A DNA stretch of 40,846 bases from a virus: the IMG/VR virus record IMGVR_UViG_3300017782_000054, positions 1-40,846 of that record; one strand, 5' to 3'. A program made the translations under genes and the position numbers. How positions within the stretch are numbered: the stretch's first letter is position 1; every line of letters begins with the position of its first letter. The notes under the pieces are model-generated. The model was not told where the DNA came from. It searched no databases and saw nothing but the letters and a program-made list of their open reading frames with translations. Positions 33,267-39,049 of the stretch are shown one piece after another.

Positions 33267-34443
33267 CAGAAGGTGGTGGCGGAGGCGGCGGTAGATCCAT
33301 TCCTGGAGGAGGCGGTGGAGGAGGAAGATCCATACTAGGTTGTTGTTTATTCTTCTGTGGTGAAATATTAACGTTAAATTTAGCTTCTATAACTTCTGAT
33401 TGCTGTGCTAATGTGCTTCTAACTTCGTGTTCTTTATTAAAAGAGTTTTCAATTTCTTTTACGCTAGCAATTCTCGTAATATTACCTTCTCTAACTAACT
33501 GAGGAGGTACTTTAATTTCATAACCAGCAATATTTAATCCAAGTTCTAATCCCTCGATTTTTCCTTGTTTTTTTAGAATCTTTTCATACTCTTTACTTAC
33601 GTTTACTCTAATATTAAGTACATCTTGAGGGTTAAGAAGATCTGGGTAAATACAATTCTCTTGACCTGCTATTTGACGTTCAATACAAGCTCGTACATCA
33701 TCAGGATTCGTTTCAAGAGCTATTTTTTTATCTTCTTTAGTCTTCTCTAGTATATCTACTAGCTCGGTATCCTTAGTTAAATGTTCAATAAGGTTATCAA
33801 ACGTAATTTGATGAAAATTATCAAAACCTCTTAAACGTTCTGGAGATTTACCTTCGAAAGGATCAACATGATAAAAATCTGTATTAGGATAACGTTTTAA
33901 TATCCATTGATAACGACGTTGCCAGTTACGATAAGTAGGAGCTCCGTTTTTAGTATTTTCTTCTTCGGGTACTTTAGCGTAATGCTTTAGACCTTCATAA
34001 AGGTTATTCATTACACCGTTTTCTTCTGTATCTTTAGAACCAAAACCAAAGAAGTCCATACCAATTAGAAATACTTTAGGAGATTCAAAATGATATGCTG
34101 CTAAATGAGTAGCCATTGGTCCAGCAGCAAACTTTTCAGGTGTAGTAGCTTTTTTAGCTCCTGACCCAGGTTTAGGATACCAAGAATAAAACCAATTCGA
34201 TTTAGGATACTGACTATACTGTTTAATAATAGTTCTAGTCATAGGTTCATCAGAGGATACTAATACATGAGGACGAAATTCTTCTCTAAAGAACCAATTA
34301 CAAGCATAAAGCAATCCATAATCCATAAGTTGCTCAATATTTAAGCCTTTACGAGAAGTACCATTACCAATAACAAAAGCATACTCACCATTAGGGAGTT
34401 TCGGCTTTTGTCCTGGTGATTTTTTAATTTTTAATTTACGCAT
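33262..34443 (-). CDS. MptE/sialyltransferase-like (DUF115-type) protein with C-terminal polyproline tail
   Basis: 393 aa from the ATG at 34443, preferred because it overlaps the upstream stop (ATGCGTAA); an ATG at 34494 would add 17 residues without a ribosome site. The N-terminal Rossmann-like part has YAFVIGNGTSRKGLN, LYACNWFFREEFRPHVLVSS and D-E-P, then KVFLIGMDFFGFG, as in 6-hydroxymethylpterin pyrophosphokinase MptE-like and related transferase folds. Activity is not assignable. The C-terminus holds two near-identical tracts, MDLPPPPPPPG and MDLPPPPPPP, which could bind profilin/WW/SH3-like or other partners. Confidence 0.6.
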   Translation of the reverse strand: MRKLKIKKSPGQKPKLPNGEYAFVIGNGTSRKGLNIEQLMDYGLLYACNWFFREEFRPHVLVSSDEPMTRTIIKQYSQYPKSNWFYSWYPKPGSGAKKATTPEKFAAGPMATHLAAYHFESPKVFLIGMDFFGFGSKDTEENGVMNNLYEGLKHYAKVPEEENTKNGAPTYRNWQRRYQWILKRYPNTDFYHVDPFEGKSPERLRGFDNFHQITFDNLIEHLTKDTELVDILEKTKEDKKIALETNPDDVRACIERQIAGQENCIYPDLLNPQDVLNIRVNVSKEYEKILKKQGKIEGLELGLNIAGYEIKVPPQLVREGNITRIASVKEIENSFNKEHEVRSTLAQQSEVIEAKFNVNISPQKNKQQPSMDLPPPPPPPGMDLPPPPPPPSV

Positions 34444-34639
34444 TTGGGATAAAATAATCTTCTGGTTTTTCTTTATAGGGAGTACACACAACATTAATCA
34501 AACGTTCAATTTCTTTTTCATCTAAAGAACGAAGACTACTATTAGCGCGAATAAAATTAATTACTTCTCCAACATCACGTGTTTGATATTGAAAGATAGC
34601 CATTTCGATAAGATCGGTAATTTGTTTATAAGTTGACAT
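34436..34639 (-). CDS. 67-aa helical hypothetical protein
   Basis: MSTYKQITDLIEMAIFQYQT, then RDVGEVINFIRANSSLRSLD and KEIERLINVV: a compact helical protein without Cys pair or TM. Directly coupled to the MptE-like gene through an 8-nt overlap. A CATAAATA element and a TATAAT-like stretch lie about 40 nt upstream. Not recognised. Confidence 0.6.
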   Translation of the reverse strand: MSTYKQITDLIEMAIFQYQTRDVGEVINFIRANSSLRSLDEKEIERLINVVCTPYKEKPEDYFIPNA

Positions 34640-34678
34640 CGCAAATCCATTATTAATGTTAATGATAAAAGTATTATA

Positions 34679-34816
34679 TTATTTATGAGTGGTTTTTTTG
34701 ATATAATCTGCATAAAAGTCTTGTGAGGTAGGCTCGTATTCAGAAGGCATTGTGTCTTCTTCTTTTTCTTCTTCTTTTTCTTCTTCGCCGTTAAATTCTT
34801 TGAACGATTTCATCAT
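34679..34816 (-). CDS. 45-aa acidic small protein (MKSFKEF type)
   Basis: Starts ATGATG overlapping the stop of the upstream gene (ATGA); the second ATG (34813) gives MKSFKEFNGEEEK. The middle is a Glu/Lys run, and the end is PSEYEPTSQDFYADYIKKTT. The MK-[ST]-F-K-E-F opening recurs in small proteins of marine T4-like phages. TAA at 34679-34681 lies inside a CATAAATAA late-promoter-like string. Function unknown. Confidence 0.5.
   Translation of the reverse strand: MMKSFKEFNGEEEKEEEKEEDTMPSEYEPTSQDFYADYIKKTTHK
34680..34687 (-). promoter_or_regulatory. Late promoter-like CATAAATA
   Basis: CATAAATA on the minus strand, 40 nt before the 67-aa gene at 34639, merged with the stop codon of the 45-aa gene. 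A TATAAT-like string follows directly, so a sigma70-type -10 is an alternative reading. Confidence 0.4.
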
Positions 34817-35931
34817 AACGTATAGCCTTTCTTGCCAGTATACAGTCTAGGTGACAAACCATCTACTCTTCCACCACCGTCCCAGCTTAACGAATAATCC
34901 ATAGACCATAAATTTGACTTGAACGTATTAATTACATCATCTGGTGTATGCCAATTAACAAAATCACCGAATTTTTGACCACCAGCATTAGTAGTAGACA
35001 AAACAGATACCATATCAAATCTAGTTTGCTCTTTATAGATAATAAAACCTAGAGCCGTAGCATAAGCTTGCAAATCTATTAGATTAGGGTTGTCTAATAC
35101 CCCTTGATCATTAATTCTTTGACCATAAACTTCGTTAAAAAACGAAATCCAAAAATCTTTTGGTTTTTTTCTTGCTTTGTTTAGAGCTTCGTTAATTTCT
35201 ACAATTACAACGTTTTTAGGCTTACCTGCACTACCGGTAAACGCAGCTAAAATGTCTTTATCACTCTTAGAACCTGCCCAGTCTGGAATTTGCTTTTTAC
35301 ATTCGTTAATGAACCATGTCTTTTTACTATTAAACATGGTCTTACCATTTTTACCCATATGACCACCACCGGTCTTTACTTCGATGAGGTTGCCACCTGC
35401 AAATGCGTCACCAAACGTTTCGTTATCACCGCCTTTACCACCATCAGCAGCAAGAAAGATCATAACAGCTTCCATTCTACCAACTGCAACAGTACCGTTT
35501 GCGTCGATTTGAGGTTTCCAGTTAAGAAACCAAGTGTAAAGCTGTTTCATAATTGAATCAGGCGCTTTAACGTAAGATGAAAAGTTACCTGACTTTGCAC
35601 TTGTAAAACCTTTAGCGTTAAAATAAACACCGTCGATACAATTTTGAATAAACGTTAATTTTTCTTCTGTATCACCTTTAGCAGAAGATACCTTATTAAC
35701 GAATTCGACGAACGGTAAAGCTCCACGCTTTCCAAAAGCGTCTAACTTACGTGCTCTGAACAACTCTCTAGATTTTTCTTCTAAGATTGGTCTTTCAACT
35801 GCTCTCATTAAGTTAACAAGAGTTCTACCATCAGCATTATCAACAGCTTGACGGATCATTGCTCTTGCTTGATCAGCTGTCATGTTTCTTGCTTCGGTAA
35901 CTAGGTTTTGGAATGCTTCAAAGTTAATCAT
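34813..35931 (-). CDS. 372-aa protein with possible PD-(D/E)XK nuclease core
   Basis: Helical N-terminus (about 1-100, with MTADQARAMIRQAVDNADGR). The centre reads GRMEAVMIFLAADGGKGGD, then FGDAFAGG and NLIEVKTGGG: E154, D175 and E184-V-K186 fit the helix-E, D and E-x-K arrangement of restriction-type nucleases, followed by a Gly-rich turn. The C-terminus (SLSWDGGGRVDGLSPRLYTG) is conserved-looking but unknown. A structural protein common in marine T4-like phages is the alternative. The ATG follows AATAAATA by 4 nt and also overlaps the HAD gene stop (ATGA). Confidence 0.6.
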   Translation of the reverse strand: MINFEAFQNLVTEARNMTADQARAMIRQAVDNADGRTLVNLMRAVERPILEEKSRELFRARKLDAFGKRGALPFVEFVNKVSSAKGDTEEKLTFIQNCIDGVYFNAKGFTSAKSGNFSSYVKAPDSIMKQLYTWFLNWKPQIDANGTVAVGRMEAVMIFLAADGGKGGDNETFGDAFAGGNLIEVKTGGGHMGKNGKTMFNSKKTWFINECKKQIPDWAGSKSDKDILAAFTGSAGKPKNVVIVEINEALNKARKKPKDFWISFFNEVYGQRINDQGVLDNPNLIDLQAYATALGFIIYKEQTRFDMVSVLSTTNAGGQKFGDFVNWHTPDDVINTFKSNLWSMDYSLSWDGGGRVDGLSPRLYTGKKGYTL

Positions 35932-36467
35932 AACTTATTTATTTTGTCTAAAGCTTCACGTAATGCAGGGAATAAGTATTCTTCCGTATCATCTCGATCT
36001 GCTTGAAAGCGAATACCAATACCACCTTTATTTTCCCAGGCAATAACGTTAGATACCTTATCGTCGATAAGAATATTTGGTCTACCGTCAAGTGGACTAA
36101 TTGCATACTTGTGTTTGTTACTAGTAAACACTAAGTTTTCAATTTTAGGTAAAATTTTATTCTGAGTCAACCACAATCTCTTCCAAAAAGCACTGTTAGC
36201 TTCATCATCTCTAATTGGAGAGCTACAAATACCCCAGTCATTACCGGTTCTTTTAGCTTCGTTTTTAACTCTTGCTACGATTTGATGCGAAACTGACAGT
36301 TCACCATCCATAAACAACGGTAAGTTGAAGAACCAATTAGTATTCTTTAGATTGAGTAGAGCTTTTTGCTTATCATCTATAGACTTCCAATGATCTACTT
36401 TATAAGCTTTCGCAAATGCGCTGAAGAAGTCAGCAATAACACCATCCATATCTAAGTATATTATCAT
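35928..36467 (-). CDS. HAD-family 5'(3')-deoxyribonucleotidase-like phosphatase
   Basis: 179 aa. Motif I is D6-M-D8-G-V (IIYLDMDGVIADFFSAF), motif II ICSSP (80-84), a Lys near 118-120 (NKHKY) and motif III ILIDDK (132-137) followed by VIAWENKGGIGI, all as in NT5C-type pyrimidine nucleotidases. It would dephosphorylate (deoxy)nucleoside monophosphates and adjust nucleotide pools. AAAGGA precedes the ATG, and an early-type promoter (TTGATT-17-TATAAT) lies 27-55 nt upstream. It overlaps the next gene by ATGA. Confidence 0.85.
   Translation of the reverse strand: MIIYLDMDGVIADFFSAFAKAYKVDHWKSIDDKQKALLNLKNTNWFFNLPLFMDGELSVSHQIVARVKNEAKRTGNDWGICSSPIRDDEANSAFWKRLWLTQNKILPKIENLVFTSNKHKYAISPLDGRPNILIDDKVSNVIAWENKGGIGIRFQADRDDTEEYLFPALREALDKINKL
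35936..35943 (-). promoter_or_regulatory. Late promoter-like AATAAATA, 4 nt before the 372-aa gene
   Basis: AATAAATA-AGTT-ATG, lying inside the last codons (K-I-N-K) of the HAD gene. Same fixed spacing as four other sites, although here the coding sequence also explains the bases. Confidence 0.4.
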
Positions 36468-36493
36468 ATTTTTTCCTTTTCTAATTATACCTT

Positions 36494-36522
36494 ATTATAA
36501 CCTATTTTAAAGGAAAAATCAA
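36494..36522 (-). promoter_or_regulatory. Early-type promoter TTGATT-17-TATAAT for the HAD gene
   Basis: -35 TTGATT (36517-36522), 17-nt spacer, -10 TATAAT (36494-36499). Preceded by GGCATTATTTAG, the same upstream block as the other five promoters of this family. Confidence 0.75.
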
Positions 36523-36550
36523 CTAAATAATGCCACATAATATCTAACAA

Positions 36551-36802
36551 TTACAACCGTTTCTGATTTTTCTTCCACTCGGTCCATTTCTCCTCGGCAA
36601 AGATTCTCCTATACACAGTCCAATCTTTCGTTCTACTACTGTATACGTAAGATGCTATACCTCTGTTTGTTTTTCTGAGCTCATACTTAGTATCGCCTTG
36701 AGTATATGAATCGATAGTTTCATACTGTAAAGGAGGAGGCTTACTATTCTGCGCAGTTCGTATAACTCTTGGTACACGCTTCTCTCGTTTCTTCCTAACC
36801 AT
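36551..36802 (-). CDS. 83-aa basic hypothetical protein
   Basis: Very basic and Arg/Lys-rich at the N-terminus (MVRKKREKRVPRVIRTAQNS), then YELRKTNRGIASYVYSSRTK and DWTVYRRIFAEEKWTEWKKN. Likely nucleic-acid binding from charge alone. The ATG overlaps the end of the upstream gene by 8 nt. Not recognised. Confidence 0.55.
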   Translation of the reverse strand: MVRKKREKRVPRVIRTAQNSKPPPLQYETIDSYTQGDTKYELRKTNRGIASYVYSSRTKDWTVYRRIFAEEKWTEWKKNQKRL

Positions 36803-37046
36803 TCAGTAATACCTCAAAGTCTGGATCATCTGTAATAGACACCCAACGACTACCTTCCATCAGATTCTTTTTACAATTGAGAAACATAAAAGGACCGTTC
36901 AACCCTCTGTGTGCCGTAGTCATCAGACTTGGACGAAAGTCCACTATCGTAAACTCTTCACCGAACTGATTGATACGGTTTTTACCATGTCTCGACTTAC
37001 CTTTAAGTCTAATATCTTGCCTATGCTGTAAACCTTTAGTATCCAT
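36795..37046 (-). CDS. 83-aa hypothetical protein
   Basis: MDTKGLQHRQDIRLKGKSRH, then FTIVDFRPSLMTTAHRGLNG, FMFLNCKKN and WVSITDDPDFEVLLNG. Small soluble alpha/beta protein of no known family. AGAGG lies before the ATG. First gene of a two-gene unit with the basic 83-aa protein; a TATAAT string about 35 nt upstream (37083-37088 region) may be its -10. Confidence 0.55.
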   Translation of the reverse strand: MDTKGLQHRQDIRLKGKSRHGKNRINQFGEEFTIVDFRPSLMTTAHRGLNGPFMFLNCKKNLMEGSRWVSITDDPDFEVLLNG

Positions 37047-37233
37047 CTCACACCCTCTTAACGATTAATAACACTCATATTCATTATAGTTTTCCCCCCG
37101 AAAAAATTTTGAGTCGAAGGCAATATAGTCTAAGTCGCTACTAGAAAAAATTTTGTCTTTCGTACTTAGCGTTAACGCAATGCAACTTTTGGAACGCTCA
37201 AAAACCAACCCTAGTCTGTCTCCAAAAATCAAG
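37047..37233. other. Intergenic region with short repeats and palindrome
   Basis: No ORF with support. It holds a TATAAT-like -10 facing the 83-aa gene, a C-run/G-run (CCCCCC), two copies of GAAAAAATTTTG (37100-37111 and 37144-37155, 44 bp apart) and the perfect palindrome GCGTTAACGC (37169-37178). These could be operator sites for the genes to the left; nothing proves it. Confidence 0.4.
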
Positions 37234-37234
37234 T

Positions 37235-37256
37235 AAAAAAGGGCATTTCTGCCCCT
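37235..37256 (-). terminator. Intrinsic terminator after the 123-aa acidic gene
   Basis: On the minus strand GGGCA, loop GAAA, TGCCC, then TTTTTT-A. It lies 5 nt after the stop of the 123-aa gene and is well placed to end its transcript. Confidence 0.82.
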
Positions 37257-37260
37257 TTCT

Positions 37261-37632
37261 CTATACCTCCACCCTTACATATACATATCCTAATTCTTCA
37301 AAAATAGTCTCTCCATAAACATTCATATTCTTACCATCAATCGCGAACCATTCTTCAATACTACTACTTACAAACTCATCCCAATTATCTTCATTCCACC
37401 ACTCTTCAATTTCCCCTTTCAAATAATCCCTAATATCATCTTCACTCCTAACTTCAAATTCCCCATTTACAATTTCTACATCTTCAATAATCTCTTCTTC
37501 ACCCCTACATCCACATTCAATTTTTAAAACCCTTACACCCTCATTATAATCCTCTCTATCATCACTGACATCGAAATACTCGCAAAAATCTTCAAACTTC
37601 CAAACCACCAAATTTTCAACTTTTACTTTCAT
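37261..37632 (-). CDS. 123-aa strongly acidic protein, early-type
   Basis: Very rich in Asp/Glu throughout (FEDFCEYFDVSDDREDYNEG, then CGCRGEEEIIEDVE, DDIRDYLKGEIEEWWNEDNW). Such charge suggests a DNA mimic or protein-binding inhibitor, but there is no known family. GAGGAG sits ideally before the ATG, an early-type promoter lies 29-57 nt upstream, and an intrinsic terminator follows, so it is a single-gene unit. Base use is unusually C-rich on the plus strand (many ttc/tcc), unlike its neighbours. Confidence 0.7.
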   Translation of the reverse strand: MKVKVENLVVWKFEDFCEYFDVSDDREDYNEGVRVLKIECGCRGEEEIIEDVEIVNGEFEVRSEDDIRDYLKGEIEEWWNEDNWDEFVSSSIEEWFAIDGKNMNVYGETIFEELGYVYVRVEV

Positions 37633-37660
37633 TTTAATCTCCTCTTTCTAACTATATCTA

Positions 37661-37689
37661 ATCTTAACTTATTTTTAAGCAGATATCAA
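37661..37689 (-). promoter_or_regulatory. Early-type promoter TTGATA-17-TAAGAT
   Basis: -35 TTGATA (37684-37689), 17-nt spacer, -10 TAAGAT (37661-37666), preceded by AATAG. Drives the 123-aa gene. Weakest -10 of the family. Confidence 0.6.
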
Positions 37690-37692
37690 CTA

Positions 37693-37782
37693 TTAAAGTA
37701 CAAATTTTGCAATTAAAGCCCAAGCAAAAGTTAAAGCATAAATTGTACCGAAAACGATTAAGCACTGATCAATTAAACGCAT
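37693..37782 (-). CDS. 29-aa single-TM microprotein
   Basis: ATG 37782 follows CAGGAG 8 nt upstream, and a family promoter lies upstream. The product is one membrane helix (CLIVFGTIYALTFAWALIAK) flanked by short polar ends, in line with small host-envelope effectors. The frame ends at TAA 37693-37695. Strong ribosome site and dedicated promoter support translation; function unknown. Confidence 0.5.
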   Translation of the reverse strand: MRLIDQCLIVFGTIYALTFAWALIAKFVL

Positions 37783-37820
37783 TTTGGAATCTCCTGTTAT
37801 CCAATTTCTTATCATACCTT

Positions 37821-37849
37821 ATCGTAGTATACTTTTAAGTAAATATCAA
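37821..37849 (-). promoter_or_regulatory. Early-type promoter TTGATA-17-TACGAT
   Basis: -35 TTGATA (37844-37849), 17-nt spacer, -10 TACGAT (37821-37826), upstream block TGCATTTTTCAG. Faces the 29-aa gene and is divergent from the promoter at 37896-37924. Confidence 0.6.
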
Positions 37850-37895
37850 CTGAAAAATGCATTATTTTCCTTTTTTTTTGACTGGCATTTTCTAG

Positions 37896-37924
37896 TTGAT
37901 TTCTGTAAAAAAAGTCTGCATAAT
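37896..37924 (+). promoter_or_regulatory. Early-type promoter on the plus strand, no gene downstream
   Basis: -35 TTGATT (37896-37901), 17-nt spacer, -10 CATAAT (37919-37924), upstream block GGCATTTTCTAG as in the minus-strand family. It points into the iteron and TGGCTCGT region and then antisense to the sigma gene, so a non-coding transcript is predicted. Confidence 0.55.
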
Positions 37925-37929
37925 CCGGA

Positions 37930-38034
37930 GTATAAGAATATTAGTCTATTTTCACAAAGTAACATAATATTCTTATACAGATAGCGTATAATTTTCTTAT
38001 ACAAATATCCTTAAGGATACTAAGAATATTATAC
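37930..38034. repeat. AT-rich inverted repeats: four copies of an 11-bp iteron and a 14-bp palindrome
   Basis: TAAGAATATTA occurs at 37933-37943 (+), 37965-37975 (-), 37989-37999 (-, one change) and 38021-38031 (+). Pairs extend to exact 14-bp arms (37930-37943 with 37965-37978) and 13/14 arms (37986-37999 with 38021-38034). The perfect palindrome TATCCTTAAGGATA (38006-38019) sits in the second loop. Candidate origin, operator or structured RNA; there is no gene here. Confidence 0.75.
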
Positions 38035-38064
38035 AAGGGAATCTCATAGCGTATTGGCACCAGG

Positions 38065-38120
38065 TGGCTCGTTGGCTCGTTTGGCTCGTTTCAGTTTTGG
38101 CTCGTCCTGCGGTGGCTCGT
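38065..38120 (+). repeat. Five copies of TGGCTCGT
   Basis: Exact octamers start at 38065, 38073, 38082, 38098 and 38113. They form a GC-rich block in an AT-rich genome, between the iterons and the GC palindrome. No supported coding function. With the iterons this makes 37783-38159 the longest gene-free stretch in the window. Confidence 0.8.
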
Positions 38121-38138
38121 CTCTTCCTCCCCACCTCC

Positions 38139-38158
38139 CCCCTCCCCCGGGGGAGGGG
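38139..38158. repeat. 20-bp perfect GC palindrome after the sigma gene stop
   Basis: CCCCTCCCCC is followed by its exact complement GGGGGAGGGG, one base after the sigma-factor stop (38160-38162). In the sigma mRNA it forms a very strong hairpin, but no U-tract follows, so it is not a standard terminator; a 3'-end stabiliser, a polymerase block or a protein site is possible. G-runs continue on the minus strand. Confidence 0.75.
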
Positions 38159-38159
38159 T

Positions 38160-38690
38160 CTAAGCTGCTTCTATCTTCTCACACAACTCGAGAAACCGGT
38201 TACGTACTTTATGGAGATTCTCAAACGAGGTCTCTCTCGCTATCTCGTTAAACGTATACCCTTCTTTACGCATATCGAAGATCTGTCTATCTTCAGGAGC
38301 AAACTTAGATATCTCAGCTTCGAGGAAGATAGCACTCTCATCGATATCGTAGGTCTCTAAACGAAACTCATGCTTATCTAAAGGAGTAGTATTATTGAGA
38401 CGCTTCCAGTTAGTCTCAGCATACGCTTTCATATAAGCTCGAATCCAAAGCCAAGCATAAGTAGAAAACTTATAGCCTTTTTCCTGATACTTCGTACCGT
38501 CAAAACGATTCCAAGCTTCGCAAACTCCCATGAAGCCTTGCTGAACTATATCATTATATTCATTATAATGGTTACGAGTCCACTTCTGAGCTAGCTTATG
38601 AACCATTCTAGTGCACTGACGGACTGCCTGATCTACATTAGTAGGATTCTCAGCGAACTCTTTATGTTTAACTTTAAAGGTTTTCTTCAT
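38160..38690 (-). CDS. Phage sigma70-family RNA polymerase sigma factor
   Basis: 176 aa. Region 2 is clear: YNDIVQQGFMGVCEAWNRFD (45-64) and KGYKFSTYAWLWIRAYMKAY (71-90), the core-binding and -10-recognition helices. A region-4-like helix-turn-helix lies at about 130-165 (APEDRQIFDMRKEGYTFNEI, ARETSFENLHKVRNRFLE). Unlike T4 gp55 it has a recognisable region 4 and no LDFLYE-type clamp motif at the end, so it is either a diverged late sigma or a separate one that reads the phage promoter family. AGGAG precedes the ATG. Confidence 0.82.
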   Translation of the reverse strand: MKKTFKVKHKEFAENPTNVDQAVRQCTRMVHKLAQKWTRNHYNEYNDIVQQGFMGVCEAWNRFDGTKYQEKGYKFSTYAWLWIRAYMKAYAETNWKRLNNTTPLDKHEFRLETYDIDESAIFLEAEISKFAPEDRQIFDMRKEGYTFNEIARETSFENLHKVRNRFLELCEKIEAA

Positions 38691-38699
38691 AATATACTC

Positions 38700-38768
38700 C
38701 TATATAAAAAACAAGATTGGAAGGGCTGCCATAACAACCATGAATAATAAACCAGCGATTAGTGGCAT
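38700..38768 (-). CDS. 22-aa hydrophobic microprotein overlapping the 71-aa gene
   Basis: ATG 38768 lies inside the end of the upstream gene, with GGAG at 8 nt, and reads to TAG at 38700-38702. The product (LIAGLLFMVVMAALPILFFI) is a single membrane helix. Size and ribosome site are the only evidence. Confidence 0.33.
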   Translation of the reverse strand: MPLIAGLLFMVVMAALPILFFI

Positions 38769-38974
38769 TGTACGATCTCCGCTACAATTGAATCGTTAAA
38801 CTCTTCTACACGCATACACTTAGTAGCACCATCAGAGTAGATAACACCTACGTATGAATCGTCTCTATCTGATACGGTAGCCTTGATGACCTCTCCGTTA
38901 AAGAGCTCTACAAGATACTCTTCACCTGAGCGGAAGACTGAACAATCAATTAGCATTTCCTGAGTCGTAAACAT
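38759..38974 (-). CDS. 71-aa hypothetical protein, early-type
   Basis: Start set at the ATG 38974 because AGGAG is 8 nt upstream of it, whereas it touches the earlier ATG (38983) directly. MFTTQEMLIDCSVFRSGEEY, LVELFNGEVIKATVSDRDDS and YVGVIYSDG suggest a small SH3-like beta barrel. Transcribed from the promoter at 39007-39035. Not recognised. Confidence 0.6.
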   Translation of the reverse strand: MFTTQEMLIDCSVFRSGEEYLVELFNGEVIKATVSDRDDSYVGVIYSDGATKCMRVEEFNDSIVAEIVQCH

Positions 38975-39006
38975 TTCTAACATCTCCTAATTTCTTATTA
39001 TAATAG

Positions 39007-39035
39007 ATTATAACCTATCTAGTACTAGAAATCAA
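39007..39035 (-). promoter_or_regulatory. Early-type promoter TTGATT-17-TATAAT
   Basis: -35 TTGATT (39030-39035), 17-nt spacer, consensus -10 TATAAT (39007-39012). It lies partly in a 23-bp block (39027-39049) that is repeated exactly at 39358-39380. Confidence 0.8.
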
Positions 39036-39049
39036 CTAAAAAAGTGCTC
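39027..39049. repeat. 23-bp exact direct repeat, copy 1
   Basis: Identical to 39358-39380. On the minus strand it reads GAGCACTTTTTTAG followed by TTGATTTCT, i.e. the promoter -35 and its upstream block. The two copies bracket the 83-aa gene at 39049-39300. Confidence 0.85.

Noticed and set aside
34444-34494. Upstream start of the MptE-like protein
   Set aside because: No ribosome site, and it lies inside the 67-aa gene; the later ATG is coupled to that gene's stop.
38065-38120. CRISPR array or tRNA from the TGGCTCGT repeats
   Set aside because: The repeats are 8 bp with 0-8 bp gaps, far too short for a CRISPR, and no cloverleaf can be drawn.
38054-38360. Plus-strand frames across the TGGCTCGT block (TTG or ATG starts)
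   Set aside because: They run antisense into the sigma gene, begin in low-complexity repeats and have no suitable ribosome site.
39036-39049. GCACTTTTTTAG before two promoters as a terminator
   Set aside because: A T-run is present but no stable stem precedes it, and the same block recurs as part of the promoter family.
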